Source of the DNA: Amycolatopsis tolypomycina
GTDB lineage: Bacteria > Actinomycetota > Actinomycetes > Mycobacteriales > Pseudonocardiaceae
Length of the DNA: 64,000 bases
NCBI RefSeq assembly: GCF_900105945.1
Contig: NZ_FNSO01000003.1
Span: 310,001-374,000, forward strand
Direction: 5' to 3'
Made by a program: the position numbers and the translations under genes
The notes under the pieces: model-generated
Seen by the model: only the letters and a program-made list of their open reading frames with translations
Database searches by the model: none
What the model was told of the DNA's origin: nothing
Shown here: positions 43,755 through 53,720 of the stretch, piece after piece
Numbering within the stretch: the first letter of the stretch is position 1
How the letters are laid out: every line of letters starts with the position of its first letter

Positions 43755-44759
43755 CTAATCGGTTTTCGGTGTCTGATTCGTCCCATTCGCGTCGATGATC
43801 GCGACGATCCGCTCGAGGTCGTCGACCGAGCCGAACTCGAGCGTGATCCGGCCCTTGCGGCGGCCGAGGTCGACCTTCACCCGGGTGTCGAAGCGGTCCG
43901 AGAGCCGGTTCGCGAGCTCCTGCAACCCCGGCGTCTGGATCGGCTTGCGCGGCGCGGGCTTCGGCTTGGCCGGCTTCTCGCTCTTCTTGAGCGTGACGGC
44001 TTCCTCGGTCGCCCGGACCGACATGCCCTCCGCGACGATGCGCGCGGCGAGCTCCTCCTGGCTCTCGGCGTCCTCCAGCGACAGCAGCGCACGCGCGTGC
44101 CCGGCGGACAGGACGCCCGCCGCGACCCGGCGCTGCACCGGCAGGGGGAGCTTGAGGAGCCGGATCGTGTTGGTGATGACCGGGCGGCTGCGGCCGATCC
44201 GGCTCGCCAGCTCCTCGTGGGTGACCGCGAACTCGTCGAGCAGCTGCTGGTACGCCGCCGCCTCTTCGAGCGGGTTCAGCTGGACGCGGTGGATGTTCTC
44301 CAGGAGCGCGTCCCGCAGCATCGACTCGTCGGCGGTCTGCCGGACGATCGCCGGGATCGCCTCGAGCTCCGCCTGCTGCGAAGCACGCAGCCGCCGCTCG
44401 CCCATGACGAGCTCGTACTCGTCGTTGCCGAGTTCGCGGACGACGATGGGCTGCATGAGCCCGAACTCGCGGATCGAGTGCTCGAGTTCGGCGAGCGCGT
44501 CTTCGTCGAAGACCTGGCGCGGCTGCTTCGGGTTCGGCTTGATCGAGCTGACGGGGATCTCGCGGTAGACGGCGCCGGCGACCTCGCCGCCGTGCTGCGG
44601 CGTCGCCTGGCCGTTCGCCGCGAACCAGCCCTTGTCCTCGGCCGCCTTCTTGTCCGCCGCCGTGCCGTCGGCCGGCGCGGGCAGCGGACCACCGCCGGTG
44701 GGGCCGGTCGGGATCAGGGCGGCGAGGCCGCGCCCCAGCCCTCCTCGACGCTCGGTCAT
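43755..44759 (-). CDS. parB: Chromosome partitioning protein ParB
   Basis: A 334-residue ParB with CTPase signatures [18 protein letters not shown] and [20 protein letters not shown], a central helix-turn-helix that binds parS, and a C-terminal dimerisation domain. It spreads from parS sites to organise the origin region for segregation. It overlaps parA by 4 bp (parB ATG within the parA end). At least three good parS sites lie upstream in this window. Confidence 0.97.
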   Translation of the reverse strand: MTERRGGLGRGLAALIPTGPTGGGPLPAPADGTAADKKAAEDKGWFAANGQATPQHGGEVAGAVYREIPVSSIKPNPKQPRQVFDEDALAELEHSIREFGLMQPIVVRELGNDEYELVMGERRLRASQQAELEAIPAIVRQTADESMLRDALLENIHRVQLNPLEEAAAYQQLLDEFAVTHEELASRIGRSRPVITNTIRLLKLPLPVQRRVAAGVLSAGHARALLSLEDAESQEELAARIVAEGMSVRATEEAVTLKKSEKPAKPKPAPRKPIQTPGLQELANRLSDRFDTRVKVDLGRRKGRITLEFGSVDDLERIVAIIDANGTNQTPKTD

Positions 44760-45703
44760 GTCGAACTACCCTTCTCCATCTGTGCGCCGCGCTCGGCGAT
44801 CTCCTTGGCCGCGTCGACGTAGCTCATCGCGCCGCGCGAACCGGGGTCGTAGGCGAGCACGGTCTGGCCGTACCCGGGCGCCTCGGACACCTTCACGCTG
44901 CGGGGGATGACCGTCTTGAGGACGGTGTCGCCGAAGTGGTTCCGCACCTCGTTCGTCACCTGGTCGGCCAGCTTGGTCCGGCCGTCGTACATGGTGAGCA
45001 GGATCGTCGAGACGCGGAGTTCGCGGTTGAGGTGCTGCTGCACGAGCTCGATGTTGCTCAGCAGCTGCCCGAGCCCTTCGAGCGCGTAGTACTCGCACTG
45101 GATCGGGATGAGCACCTCCTGCGCGGCGACCATCGCGTTGACGGTCAGCAGGCCCAGCGACGGCGGGCAGTCGATGAGGACGTAGTCGACGCCGATCTCG
45201 TCGAGGATCTCCGAGGAGATGGCCTCCTTGAGCCGGGACTCGCGGGACGCCATCGAGACCAGCTCGATCTCGGCGCCGGCGAGGTCGATCGTCGCGGGGA
45301 CGCAGAAGAGGTTGGGGGACTGCTCGGTCGGCTGGGCCGCCTCGGCCAGCGTCACCTCACCGATGAGCACCTCGTAGATGGAGGGCGTCCCGGACCGGTG
45401 GTCGACGTCGAGCGCGGTGCTGGCGTTGCCCTGCGGGTCGAGGTCGACGACGAGCGTCTTGAGCCCGTGGAGCGCGAGGGCGGCCGCGAGGTTGACCGTG
45501 CTCGTGGTCTTGCCGACGCCGCCCTTCTGGTTGGCGACGGTCATCACGCGGCGACGTGCAGGCCGGGGAAGCGACCCTTCCTTCGGGTGCAGCAGACGCG
45601 CGGCGCGGGCGGCTTCTTCGGCGATCGGGGTCCAGCCCACGTCGTGGCTGGTCTCCGTGGAGTCGGACGGCGGGGGATTCACCGGTCTCGACACCTCCTC
45701 CAT
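44756..45703 (-). CDS. parA: Chromosome partitioning ATPase ParA
   Basis: A 315-residue Walker-type ATPase with [20 protein letters not shown] (deviant Walker A near residues 56-75) and [11 protein letters not shown]. An N-terminal extension of about 50 residues is common in actinobacteria. It moves ParB-parS complexes toward the pole. A parS site lies in the 56-bp gap before it (45735-45748), so ParB binding may touch its expression. Confidence 0.97.
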   Translation of the reverse strand: MEEVSRPVNPPPSDSTETSHDVGWTPIAEEAARAARLLHPKEGSLPRPARRRVMTVANQKGGVGKTTSTVNLAAALALHGLKTLVVDLDPQGNASTALDVDHRSGTPSIYEVLIGEVTLAEAAQPTEQSPNLFCVPATIDLAGAEIELVSMASRESRLKEAISSEILDEIGVDYVLIDCPPSLGLLTVNAMVAAQEVLIPIQCEYYALEGLGQLLSNIELVQQHLNRELRVSTILLTMYDGRTKLADQVTNEVRNHFGDTVLKTVIPRSVKVSEAPGYGQTVLAYDPGSRGAMSYVDAAKEIAERGAQMEKGSST

Positions 45704-45734
45704 CTAGACGTCTGGTCGGTGGTCGAGTCGCTTC

Positions 45735-45748
45735 GTTTCACGTGGAAC
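45735..45748. promoter_or_regulatory. parS site between rsmG and parA
   Basis: GTTTCACGTGGAAC, one change from the perfect palindrome GTTTCACGTGAAAC. It is in the rsmG-parA gap. Confidence 0.85.
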
Positions 45749-45759
45749 ATCGCGGCTCG

Positions 45760-46443
45760 TTAGCGCTTCCTGCTCCGCGCCTTCGGCTTGCTGGCCGTCG
45801 GTAGGCGACGGATCTTCACAACCGTGCTGGGGACCTCGAGCACTGACACACCGCACTCGACGATCAGCGGATCGGCCCCGCCGGCCTTCCGGATGGCGGC
45901 ACCGTCCCGCTCGATCTCGTCCGCCGCGCTGGCGCCCTTGAGGGCGACCAGGAAGCCATCGGGACGGACCAGCGGCAGGCACCAGTCCGCGAGACGAGCG
46001 AGCGGGGCGACCGCGCGAGCGGTGACGATGTCGGCACCACCGAGCTGCTCACGCACAGGCCGCTCCTCCGCGCGTCCACGGACGACGGTGATCGGGAGTT
46101 CCAGCTTCTCGGCCACCTCGGCCAGCCAGTCCACCCGGCGGGCCATCGGTTCGAGCAGAACGATATCGAGGTCCGGTCGCGCGATCGCCAGCGGTACACC
46201 CGGAAGCCCCGCGCCGGACCCGACGTCGACGACGCGGGCGCCCTCGGGCATCTGCTCGCCGATCACCGCCGAGTTGAGCACGTGCCGCTCCCACAGCCGC
46301 TCGACTTCCCGCGGGCCGATCAGCCCCCGCTCGACCCCGTGGCGCTCCAGGAGTTCGACGTACCCAGCCGCTTGGTCGACGTGCTCACCGAACACCCGCC
46401 CCGCCGCGGCCCGCACCGCCCCCGCGGCCTGCTCCAAGCTCAC
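45760..46443 (-). CDS. rsmG: 16S rRNA (guanine-N7) methyltransferase RsmG
   Basis: A 227-residue SAM-dependent methyltransferase that modifies G527 of 16S rRNA (GidB). Motif I VVDVGSGAGLPGVPLAIARP and the downstream VTARAVAPLARL are family hallmarks. The basic C-terminal tail (KPKARSRKR) is usual in actinobacteria. Order jag-rsmG-parA-parB is conserved around bacterial origins. Loss of this gene gives low-level streptomycin resistance in actinomycetes. Confidence 0.94.
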   Translation of the reverse strand: MSLEQAAGAVRAAAGRVFGEHVDQAAGYVELLERHGVERGLIGPREVERLWERHVLNSAVIGEQMPEGARVVDVGSGAGLPGVPLAIARPDLDIVLLEPMARRVDWLAEVAEKLELPITVVRGRAEERPVREQLGGADIVTARAVAPLARLADWCLPLVRPDGFLVALKGASAADEIERDGAAIRKAGGADPLIVECGVSVLEVPSTVVKIRRLPTASKPKARSRKR

Positions 46444-46465
46444 TCCGTCTACTCCTCGTCCGCCG

Positions 46466-46479
46466 GTTTCACGTGAAAC
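46466..46479. promoter_or_regulatory. parS site, perfect
   Basis: GTTTCACGTGAAAC, a perfect 14-bp parS palindrome just upstream of rsmG. Confidence 0.92.
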
Positions 46480-46573
46480 CGCGCTCGCTCGATTGTCCCC
46501 GATGAACCGGAGAAGACGAGCCGACAGTCCGAAGATGTGGACAACTCCACTCAGCCGGCCGCCGTTGTGGAGA

Positions 46574-46587
46574 GTTCCACGTGAAAC
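46574..46587. promoter_or_regulatory. parS site, one mismatch
   Basis: GTTCCACGTGAAAC, the mirror variant of the site near parA, with a single change from the palindrome. Confidence 0.88.
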
Positions 46588-46757
46588 ATCACGCGTGTAA
46601 TTCGTTCGGCCGGGGCGCCGCGTTGCCTAAGCGGATCCCGCTGAAGCCGGTGCGCGAACAGCGGGCCGCCCGCATCACCTTGACCCGCACCGGACCCGAT
46701 GATGGCGGGCAATCGCCGCTGCGCTTCCCGCCACCGCCGGGCGCATGGACACAAAGA

Positions 46758-46792
46758 AGCGGCCCCACCTGACCGAGTCAAGTGGGGCCGCT
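46758..46792 (-). terminator. Terminator after jag
   Basis: An 11-bp perfect stem (AGCGGCCCCAC at 46758-46768 with GTGGGGCCGCT at 46782-46792) is followed on the minus strand by TCTTTGTGT. It ends the rpmH-to-jag operon. Confidence 0.75.
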
Positions 46793-46810
46793 CTCAAGGC
46801 GAACCGGGTC

Positions 46811-47386
46811 TCACGCCTCCGGGAAGATCACCACACGGCGCTTCGGGTCCTCGCCCTCGCTCTCGCTCGTGACGCCCGAGACCGTCGCCACCGCGTCGTG
46901 GACCACCTTGCGCTCGAACGGGCTCATCGGCTGCAGCCGCACGCGCTCGCCGCTCTTCAGGACCGACTCCGCCGTCGAACGGCCGAGCTCCTTCAGTTCC
47001 TCGCGGCGGTCCGCGCGCCAGCCCGCGATGTCCAGCATCAGGCGGCTGCGGGAGCCCGTCTCCTGCTGGACCGCCAGGCGGGTCAGCTCCTGCAGCGCCT
47101 CGAGCACCGTGCCGCGCGGGCCGACGAGCTTCTCGAGGTCCTCGCCGCCGTCGATGCTCACGATCGCGCGGCCGGCTTCCACGTCGAGGTCGATGTCACC
47201 GTCGTAGTCGAGCAGGTCGAGCAGGCGCTCGAGGTAGTCGCCGGCGATGTCACCCTCCTGGACGAGGATGTCGTCACCGCCCGCCTTCCGCTCGTCCGCC
47301 GTCTCCGCTGCCTCCGCGGGAGCGGCGGTCTCCGGGGTCACGTCGTCCTTATCGGCGTCGATCGTGTCGATCGTCTCCGACATCAT
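46811..47386 (-). CDS. jag: Jag/KhpB-like R3H RNA-binding protein
   Basis: A 191-residue protein. An acidic Ala/Glu-rich N-terminus is followed by a KH-like domain (IDGGEDLEKLVGPRGTVLEA) and a C-terminal R3H domain (RLQPMSPFERKVVHDAVATV). Jag/KhpB proteins bind RNA and influence cell-wall growth and division. It sits after yidC, as in most bacteria, and ends the rpmH operon. Two adjacent ATG codons (47386, 47383) make the exact start uncertain by one residue. Confidence 0.9.
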   Translation of the reverse strand: MMSETIDTIDADKDDVTPETAAPAEAAETADERKAGGDDILVQEGDIAGDYLERLLDLLDYDGDIDLDVEAGRAIVSIDGGEDLEKLVGPRGTVLEALQELTRLAVQQETGSRSRLMLDIAGWRADRREELKELGRSTAESVLKSGERVRLQPMSPFERKVVHDAVATVSGVTSESEGEDPKRRVVIFPEA

Positions 47387-47413
47387 TCGTCTCCTCTCCG
47401 AACCGGTCGCGCC

Positions 47414-48535
47414 TCAGCGGCGCTTCCGGCCCGACTTCCTGGTCGAGTCTTTGAGAAGGCCCGGCACGCCCGTACCGTTGTCCTTCGAACCGTTCTGGCC
47501 GCTCGTGTCGGCCGGGGTCTGGGTGCCGTCGCCGTCGCCGGCGGCGGCCGCCGGAGAAGTCTGCGCGAAGCCGTGGGCCGAGCCGGCCTTCGTGACCTTC
47601 TTCTGGGAGCCGGTCTGGGCGGGCTGGTTCTTCTTCTGCTGGACCGGCTTCTGACCGACCTTCGGCGCGGTCGGCTTCTGGCCCGGCTTCGGCCCGAGCG
47701 TCGAGCGCTTCTCCGCGGCCTCCGCCTTGCGGGCCGCCTCTTCCTTGTCGATCTTCGTGTAGACGAGGCGCTGCTGCATCAGGGTCCAGCCGTTGTTCGC
47801 CAGCCAGTAGAAGAGGAGGCCGAGCGGGAACAGCGCACCGAAGACGAGCACACCGAGCGGGAAGATGTACATCGTCAGCTTGTTCATGATCGCGGTCTGC
47901 GGGGTGGCCGACGCGGCGTTCTGCCGGGCCACCGAGTGCCGCGCGGTGAGGTGCGTGGCGATCGACGCGACGATCATCAGCGGCAGCGCCACCGGGAGCA
48001 CGCTCCAGTGCCAGCCGATGTTCGTCGCGCCGCCGCTGACGACGCCGACGCCGTTGTAGACGGCCTCACCGAGGTTGACGCCGAACAGCTTCGCGTTGAC
48101 GTAGGACTCGACGTCGTGCTGGCTGAAGAAGTAGTTCTCGGTCTTCGGCCCGCCACCGGGCGGCGGCATGGTGAACGCGCGGAGGACGTGGTTCAGGCCG
48201 ATGAACACCGGGATCTGAAGCAGCATCGGCAGGCAGCTGCCCAGCGGGTTGACGCCGTGCTCGCGCTGGAGCTTCTGCATCTCCGCGGCCTGACGCTGCC
48301 GGTCGTTCGCGTACTTCTTCTGGATCTTCTTCATCTCCGGCGCGAAGTCCTGCATCTTCTTCATCGACCGGACCTGGTTCACGAACGGCTTGAACATGAT
48401 GCCGCGGACCGTGAACGTCAGGAAGATGATGCCGAGGATCCACGCGACCGCGGTCGATTCCCCGAAGACGAACCCGAAGACCTTGTGCCAACACCAGAGG
48501 ATGAAGGACACGGGGTAGTAGATGAAATCGAGCAC
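47414..48535 (-). CDS. yidC: Membrane protein insertase YidC
   Basis: A 373-residue Oxa1/YidC-family insertase. Hydrophobic segments include the N-terminal FIYYPVSFILWCWHKVFGFV, GIIFLTFTVRGIMFKPF and LPMLLQIPVFIGLNHVLRAF; the conserved cytoplasmic KKMQDFAPEMKKIQKKYAND hairpin follows TM2. The C-terminus is long, basic and Gln/Lys/Pro-rich, typical of actinobacterial YidC, and may bind ribosomes. It begins 5 bp after yidD. Confidence 0.95.
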   Translation of the reverse strand: MLDFIYYPVSFILWCWHKVFGFVFGESTAVAWILGIIFLTFTVRGIMFKPFVNQVRSMKKMQDFAPEMKKIQKKYANDRQRQAAEMQKLQREHGVNPLGSCLPMLLQIPVFIGLNHVLRAFTMPPPGGGPKTENYFFSQHDVESYVNAKLFGVNLGEAVYNGVGVVSGGATNIGWHWSVLPVALPLMIVASIATHLTARHSVARQNAASATPQTAIMNKLTMYIFPLGVLVFGALFPLGLLFYWLANNGWTLMQQRLVYTKIDKEEAARKAEAAEKRSTLGPKPGQKPTAPKVGQKPVQQKKNQPAQTGSQKKVTKAGSAHGFAQTSPAAAAGDGDGTQTPADTSGQNGSKDNGTGVPGLLKDSTRKSGRKRR

Positions 48536-48540
48536 TGCTG

Positions 48541-48873
48541 CTACTCCTCGATCGGTGTATCAGGTCGTCGGTGGCGCCACGAGAACGTCTCGGGCACGGG
48601 GTCGCGGCCGGGTGGCGTCCAGGGGCCGCAGCGCAGCAGCCGGCGCAGCGCGAGGTAGGAGCCGCGACCGGCACCGTGCCGGGTGAGGGCTTCGACTGCG
48701 TACGCGCTGCAGCTCGGGTAGAACCGGCAAGCCGGGGGGAGGAAGGGCGAGATCGCCTTGCGGTAGAGCTTGACGGGAAGCAGCAAGACCCAGGCGACGG
48801 GGCCGGGCTTCGGGGGCTCGGGCGCTACATCGTGCTCGTGGTCGTGCTCGGGGGTGGCTCGCATGCCGGTCAC
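48541..48873 (-). CDS. yidD: Membrane protein insertion efficiency factor YidD
   Basis: A 110-residue protein. The conserved core [20 protein letters not shown], then [14 protein letters not shown] and [12 protein letters not shown] is the family hallmark, with the [10 protein letters not shown] cysteines. An extra acidic His-rich N-terminus ([11 protein letters not shown]) precedes it. It overlaps the rnpA stop through GTGA, so it is translationally coupled. Confidence 0.92.
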   Translation of the reverse strand: MTGMRATPEHDHEHDVAPEPPKPGPVAWVLLLPVKLYRKAISPFLPPACRFYPSCSAYAVEALTRHGAGRGSYLALRRLLRCGPWTPPGRDPVPETFSWRHRRPDTPIEE

Positions 48874-49322
48874 ACCGCTGATCCGTGGTCGGGGGCCGCG
48901 TCCGCGGGACGCGTCGGGCTGGGGACATCCCCGGCCGGACGGCGCGACGACAGAAGCCCCAGCCGACGCAACGCAGCATCGAGATCGGACCCGAGCTCGG
49001 CGCTGGACGCGGTCGACGACGGCGGCAATGCCCGTACGACCAACGCAGTACCGGCGGGCAGTGTTCCGAGCCTGGCCGAAACGAGATGACGCAACCGGCG
49101 GCTGACGCGGTGGCGGACCACCGAATTGCCGACGGCCTTGCTCACCACAAAACCCGCCCTGGCCGCCGGCGGTGCAGTGGTGGACTGCACGGCGTCGGCG
49201 GCCGCGGACGGGTCCGTGGTCAGCGCGTGGACGACGAGGCGGCGCCTGCCTGCCCGGGACCCGCGACGGAGAACCACGCGGAAATCCTCACTCCGCCGCA
49301 GGCGTGCGGCAGCCGGCAGCAC
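48870..49322 (-). CDS. rnpA: Ribonuclease P protein component
   Basis: A 150-residue basic protein. The RNR motif region is present in altered form ([20 protein letters not shown]), with the N-terminal [20 protein letters not shown]. It binds the RNase P RNA for 5' processing of tRNA. The C-terminal 35 residues are an Ala/Pro-rich extension. It lies 22 bp after rpmH on the minus strand, the universal rpmH-rnpA arrangement. Confidence 0.94.
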   Translation of the reverse strand: MLPAAARLRRSEDFRVVLRRGSRAGRRRLVVHALTTDPSAAADAVQSTTAPPAARAGFVVSKAVGNSVVRHRVSRRLRHLVSARLGTLPAGTALVVRALPPSSTASSAELGSDLDAALRRLGLLSSRRPAGDVPSPTRPADAAPDHGSAV

Positions 49323-49344
49323 GGCGCGCCTCGATCGGGTGCGA

Positions 49345-49488
49345 TCAGGCGGACAGCTCAGCGCGGCCCTTGCGACGGCGGGCCGCCAGGATGGCCCGGC
49401 CGGCGCGGGTCCGCATGCGCAGGCGGAACCCGTGGGTCTTCGCGCGGCGGCGGTTGTTCGGCTGGAAGGTGCGCTTACCCTTGCTCAC
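49345..49488 (-). CDS. rpmH: 50S ribosomal protein L34
   Basis: A 47-residue L34 from the GTG at 49488: [20 protein letters not shown], then [20 protein letters not shown]. The Shine-Dalgarno AGGAG about 6 nt upstream fixes the start; the frame is open further upstream to 49557 but those residues are not L34. It heads the minus-strand operon and is divergent from dnaA across a 548-bp gap. Confidence 0.96.
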   Translation of the reverse strand: MSKGKRTFQPNNRRRAKTHGFRLRMRTRAGRAILAARRRKGRAELSA

Positions 49489-50036
49489 TGCTTCTCCTGT
49501 GTGTCGCGTCCGACGCGGGAATTCCTCCCCGTCGCCTGGCGTGTCGTGCGGGCGCACGGCAGTCTCTGGTGTCTCCTACCAACGTGTGGCCTCGTCACGA
49601 CGAGCAACGACAACGTGGGCACGCGAAACGCACCCGTCGCATACGGGAGACCTTACGAGGGTACGCACCCCGCTCGGGCGGCTCGTAGGCACCCCCTCGG
49701 CCACGGTCCGCGACCGGCGCGCGCGGCCGTGGCGGTCGACGCCGGGACACCGAATGGCCACGTCCTGTACACCGTGAAATGCTGGCCGCCGAGGATGCCT
49801 TGTGGCGGCGGACGGGGCTTGTTAGCGTGCCTCTTCCGGGTCACCGGTCGCGGTGCCCAGTCTCCGAGTGGTGGAGTGCCCACCGGCGTACGACGAGCCC
49901 GCAGGTGGCGGCGCCGCGGGTCGCCGTACATTAGTGCACAGCTGTGGACAACTATGTGGATATCCGCTGTGCCGACGCGCACGCAGGTCGCCGGGGTTCG
50001 GCCGTCCACGCCGACGAGGGGAGGGGAGCCAGACAG
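49489..50036. other. rpmH–dnaA intergenic control region
   Basis: A 548-bp divergent promoter region. It carries a perfect DnaA box TGTGGACAA (49943-49951), a second TGTGGATAT (49955-49963) and the -10-like TACATT (49927-49932), which suggest DnaA autoregulation. I see no other gene; the short open frames here lack coding character. Confidence 0.7.
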
Positions 50037-51698
50037 GTGTCGGATCACCAGCACAATCTGGGTGTCATCTGGGAACAGGTGGTACGCGAACTGTCCGACG
50101 GGACCCTGTCCCCGCAGCAGCGCGCCTGGATGCGCGTGACCCGGCCCATCGGCCTCCTCGACGGCACGGCCCTCCTCGCGGCGCCCAGCGACTTCGCCAA
50201 GGAAGCGATCGAACGCGGGCTGCGCGGCGCGATCACCGACGCGCTCTCGCGGCGGCTCGGCCGCGCCATCTCCCTCGCGGTGAAGGTCGACAGCGCCGAA
50301 GCCGTCGCCCCGTCGCCCGCGCCGCGCTACGCGCCGTCACCCGGTCGAGTGGAAAACGGCGCCAGCCCCGAACCCGGCCCGCCGATGCCGGGCAACGGCG
50401 CGCCGATGATGCCGCCGCCGCGCCCCGCCGAACCGGCCCAGCCGATGCCGGCCCAGATGCCGACACAGCTGCCTCCCCAAATGCCGCCGCCGATGCCGGC
50501 GCACCAGGCCGTCGCGCCGAAGCCGGACGACGGCGACGACACCGACGAGGAAGTCGACGAAGAGGGCGAGGCGCTCGCCGCGGTCCACGAGATCTGGCCG
50601 ACGTTCTCCGGCCAGCCGATCGCCGGCCAGCCGTACACCGCGCCGGCGCAGCCGCAGACGTCGAAGACGAAGCTGAACGAGAAGTACACCTTCGACACGT
50701 TCGTCATCGGCGCGTCCAACCGCTTCGCGCACGCGGCCGCGGTCGCCGTCGCCGAAGCGCCCGCCCGCGCGTACAACCCGCTCTTCATCTGGGGCGAGTC
50801 CGGGCTCGGCAAGACGCACCTGCTGCACGCGGTCGGCCACTACGCGCAACGGCTCTTCCCGGGCATGCGCGTCCGGTACGTCTCGACCGAAGAGTTCACG
50901 AACGACTTCATCAACTCGCTGCGCGACGACCGCAAGGTCGCCTTCCAGCGGCGCTACCGCGACATCGACATCCTGCTCGTCGACGACATCCAGTTCCTGG
51001 AGGGCAAGGAAGGCACGCAGGAAGAGTTCTTCCACACCTTCAACACCCTCCACAACGCGAACAAGCAGATCGTCGTCAGCTCCGACCGCCCGCCGAAGCG
51101 CCTCGAAACGCTGGAGGACAGGCTGCGGACGCGGTTCGAGTGGGGCCTCATCACCGACATCCAGCCGCCCGAGCTCGAGACGCGCATCGCGATCCTCCGC
51201 AAGAAGGCGGCGCAGGACAGGCTGGCGGTGCCGGGCGAGGTCCTCGAGTTCATCGCGTCGCGCGTCGAGGCGAACATCCGCGAACTGGAAGGCGCGCTCA
51301 TCCGCGTCACCGCGTTCGCGTCGCTGAACCAGCAGCCGGTCGACAGCGCGCTCGCCGAGATCGTGCTGCGCGACCTGATCCCCGACTCGCACGCGCCGGA
51401 GATCACCGCCCCGACCATCATGGGCGTCACGTCCGAGTTCTTCGACGTCACGCTCGACGACCTGTGCGGCCCCGGCAAGACGAAGGCGCTCGCCACGGCC
51501 CGCCAGATCGCGATGTACCTCTGCCGCGAGCTCACCGACATGTCGCTGCCGAAGATCGGGCAGACGTTCGGCGGCCGCGACCACACGACCGTCATGCACG
51601 CGGACAAGAAGATCCGCAAGGAGATGGCCGAGCGCCGGCGCATCTACGACCAGGTGCAGGAGCTGACGTCGCGCATCAAGCAGCGCGCCCGCCAGTAG
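50037..51698 (+). CDS. dnaA: Chromosomal replication initiator DnaA
   Basis: A 553-residue DnaA. Domain I is at 1-80 ([20 protein letters not shown]), followed by a long Pro/Met-rich domain II. The AAA+ domain III has Walker [16 protein letters not shown] near 253 and Walker [17 protein letters not shown] near 312. Domain IV has the DnaA signature [20 protein letters not shown] near 512. It binds DnaA boxes and opens oriC. The GTG at 50037 is preferred over 49944 because GAGGGGAG lies about 9 nt upstream and the extra residues are not DnaA-like. Confidence 0.97.
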   Translation: MSDHQHNLGVIWEQVVRELSDGTLSPQQRAWMRVTRPIGLLDGTALLAAPSDFAKEAIERGLRGAITDALSRRLGRAISLAVKVDSAEAVAPSPAPRYAPSPGRVENGASPEPGPPMPGNGAPMMPPPRPAEPAQPMPAQMPTQLPPQMPPPMPAHQAVAPKPDDGDDTDEEVDEEGEALAAVHEIWPTFSGQPIAGQPYTAPAQPQTSKTKLNEKYTFDTFVIGASNRFAHAAAVAVAEAPARAYNPLFIWGESGLGKTHLLHAVGHYAQRLFPGMRVRYVSTEEFTNDFINSLRDDRKVAFQRRYRDIDILLVDDIQFLEGKEGTQEEFFHTFNTLHNANKQIVVSSDRPPKRLETLEDRLRTRFEWGLITDIQPPELETRIAILRKKAAQDRLAVPGEVLEFIASRVEANIRELEGALIRVTAFASLNQQPVDSALAEIVLRDLIPDSHAPEITAPTIMGVTSEFFDVTLDDLCGPGKTKALATARQIAMYLCRELTDMSLPKIGQTFGGRDHTTVMHADKKIRKEMAERRRIYDQVQELTSRIKQRARQ

Positions 51699-51724
51699 CA
51701 CATCCCTTACCTCCCAACGACTTC

Positions 51725-51756
51725 GGGGCGTCCGCTCAATGTGGACGCCCCTTTCT
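51725..51756 (+). terminator. Intrinsic terminator after dnaA
   Basis: A 9-bp stem (GGGGCGTCC at 51725-51733 with GGACGCCCC at 51743-51751) is followed by TTTCT. It separates dnaA transcription from oriC. Confidence 0.8.
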
Positions 51757-51771
51757 CATGGGCACAGTCGT

Positions 51772-52345
51772 CTGTGGACCCCTGAAGCACGTGTACGCGC
51801 GCGAAGCAGCGAAGGCGCGTACGCGTGCTTCGCCAAACTCGCGAAAATTGTTTGTACACAAGGGGTTTTCCCCACCGTGTGGGCGGATTGCCCACAGTGC
51901 CAACGGATCTCCCACCAGCGCAGACACGAATTCCCTCCACACCCCGCCCACAGGCGATCCACAGCGCATCCACACCCTTGTCCACGCTGATTCCACAGGT
52001 TGCCCACATGCTGTGCACAGGAGGAGCCGATCACTCGGAAGAGGGGTTCGGACCCCGTCCGGCACCCCCAGACCCTGGGTACAAATCGCCCCACACCTGG
52101 GGACAACCGTGGGGACAACTGGGGACAACTGTGGATGGATCCGGGGACAGCCGAAACCATCCACGGACCGCCCGAACTACCCACAGGTCTGCCACCACGG
52201 TTCTCCACACGCCGCCGCGCCGTCCGACCTGCGCGAACGAGCTCGATCCACACAATCCACAGCACCTACTACTGCTACTGCCTTTAGATCTCTTCTAAGA
52301 GAGAAAAAGATAAAAACAGGCGGCGGACGAATCTGGGGACAGCCG
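51772..52345. other. oriC: Origin of replication oriC
   Basis: The dnaA-dnaN gap carries a dense array of DnaA boxes on both strands. They include TTGTACACA (51852), TTGCCCACA (51888 and 52000), TTGTCCACG (51978), TGTGCACAG (52012), three TGGGGACAA boxes spaced 12 and 10 bp apart (52098, 52110, 52120), TGTGGATGG (52130), TTCTCCACA (52201) and further near-matches to about 52340. An A/T-rich stretch at 52262-52320, including a purine run with AAAAA tracts, is the probable unwinding element. No gene is present in 51699-52554. Orientation and position are typical of actinobacterial oriC. Confidence 0.93.
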
Positions 52346-52554
52346 CGAGATCGAGTCGTCATGTCGACAAAGTCAAGGGGAGGCCGAGGTGACGGCGGCG
52401 CCCGCGACGGCCTAACGTGGACGCCTGCACCTGGTCCGCGCTCCGGCCGCTCACGCGGAGGGCGGACCGGCCGGAGGGGGCAGCCGGTCACTGTCCTGCG
52501 AGAAGAGGCCTGGCCCGAGCCCGCACGGGGCTCGATCGTCGAAAGGATGCGCGC

Positions 52555-53688
52555 ATGAAGATCCGCGTCGAGCGTGACGGGCTCGCCGACGCCGTCGCGT
52601 GGGTGGCCAGAAGCCTCCCCTCCCGGCCGCCGGTGCCGGTGCTGGGCGGAGTCCTGCTCGACGCCGGTTCGGACGGCGACACCGACGCGCTGACGGTCTC
52701 CGGCTTCGACTACGAGGTCTCGGCCACGGTCGGGGTCCCGGCGACGATCGCCGACGGCGGCCGCCTCCTCGTGTCCGGGCGCCTGCTCGCCGACATCACC
52801 AAGGCGCTGCCCGCGCAGCCGGTCGAGATCTCCGTCGACGGCGCCCGCGCCACCATCACGTGCGGCAGCGCGCGGTTCTCCCTGCCGACCATGCCGGTCG
52901 AGGACTACCCGCAGCTGCCGTCCCAGCCCGCCTTCGCAGGCGAGCTCGCCGGCGACGCGTTCGGCCAGGCCGTCACCCAGGTCGTCGTCGCCGCGGGCAA
53001 GGACGACACGCTCCCGATGCTCACCGGCATGCGGCTCGAGATCTCCGGCAGCTCGCTGACCCTGGTCGCGACCGACCGCTTCCGGCTCGCCATGCGCGAG
53101 TTCACCTGGCAGCCGGCCGAGGGCCTCGCCGACGCCGCGGTGCTCGTCCCGGCGCGCACCCTCGCCGAGGCGGCCAAGACGCTCGGCGCGAGTGGTGCCA
53201 CGATCCGCCTCGCCCTCGCCAGCGGCGAAGGCCTGCTCGGCCTGTCCGGTTCCGGGCGCTACACGACGACCCGCCTGCTCGACGCGGAGTTCCCGCCGTA
53301 CCGGCAGCTGCTGCCCGCGTCGCACACCTCGCGCGCGGTCATCGACGTGTCGGCTCTCACCGAGTCCATCAAGCGCGTTTCGCTGGTGGCGGAGCGGGGG
53401 ACTCAGGTACGACTGGAGTTCGGGGACAACACGCTGCGGTTGTCCGCGGGCGGCGACGACGAGGGCAGCGCCGAAGAGGAGCTGCAGGTCGAGTACGAAG
53501 GTGAGCCGGTGACGATCGCGTTCAACCCGGGTTACCTCGTCGACGGCCTCGGCGCGCTCCACAGCGACCGGGCGGAGCTGACGTTCACCACGCCGAACCG
53601 CCCCGCGCTCATCAAGCCCGCCGACGCCGAGGGCAACGTCGTCCCCGGCTACCTGTACCTCCTGATGCCGGTCCGCCTGCCGGGCTGA
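52555..53688 (+). CDS. dnaN: DNA polymerase III beta sliding clamp
   Basis: A 377-residue clamp protein. The three-fold repeat is visible, with [20 protein letters not shown] in the second domain and the C-terminal ...[12 protein letters not shown], whose MPVRLPG end matches clamp termini. It tethers the polymerase to DNA. The ATG at 52555 has GAAAGGA about 8 nt upstream; the frame is open to 52417 but without clamp sequence. Confidence 0.97.
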   Translation: MKIRVERDGLADAVAWVARSLPSRPPVPVLGGVLLDAGSDGDTDALTVSGFDYEVSATVGVPATIADGGRLLVSGRLLADITKALPAQPVEISVDGARATITCGSARFSLPTMPVEDYPQLPSQPAFAGELAGDAFGQAVTQVVVAAGKDDTLPMLTGMRLEISGSSLTLVATDRFRLAMREFTWQPAEGLADAAVLVPARTLAEAAKTLGASGATIRLALASGEGLLGLSGSGRYTTTRLLDAEFPPYRQLLPASHTSRAVIDVSALTESIKRVSLVAERGTQVRLEFGDNTLRLSAGGDDEGSAEEELQVEYEGEPVTIAFNPGYLVDGLGALHSDRAELTFTTPNRPALIKPADAEGNVVPGYLYLLMPVRLPG

Positions 53689-53720
53689 CCCGCATTTTCT
53701 TCAGCACGTAAGGGGATCTC

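Larger units (their letters stand above)
46444..46810. other. Intergenic region jag–rsmG with two parS sites
   Basis: A 367-bp gap holding two parS sites (46466-46479 and 46574-46587) and the terminator of the upstream minus-strand operon (46758-46792). No convincing gene is present; short open frames here lack codon structure and ribosome sites. The region probably carries the rsmG-parAB promoter. Confidence 0.7.

Noticed and set aside
46581..46772. A 63-codon plus-strand open frame in the jag–rsmG gap
   Set aside because: No family match or ribosome site, and it overlaps a parS site and the jag terminator.
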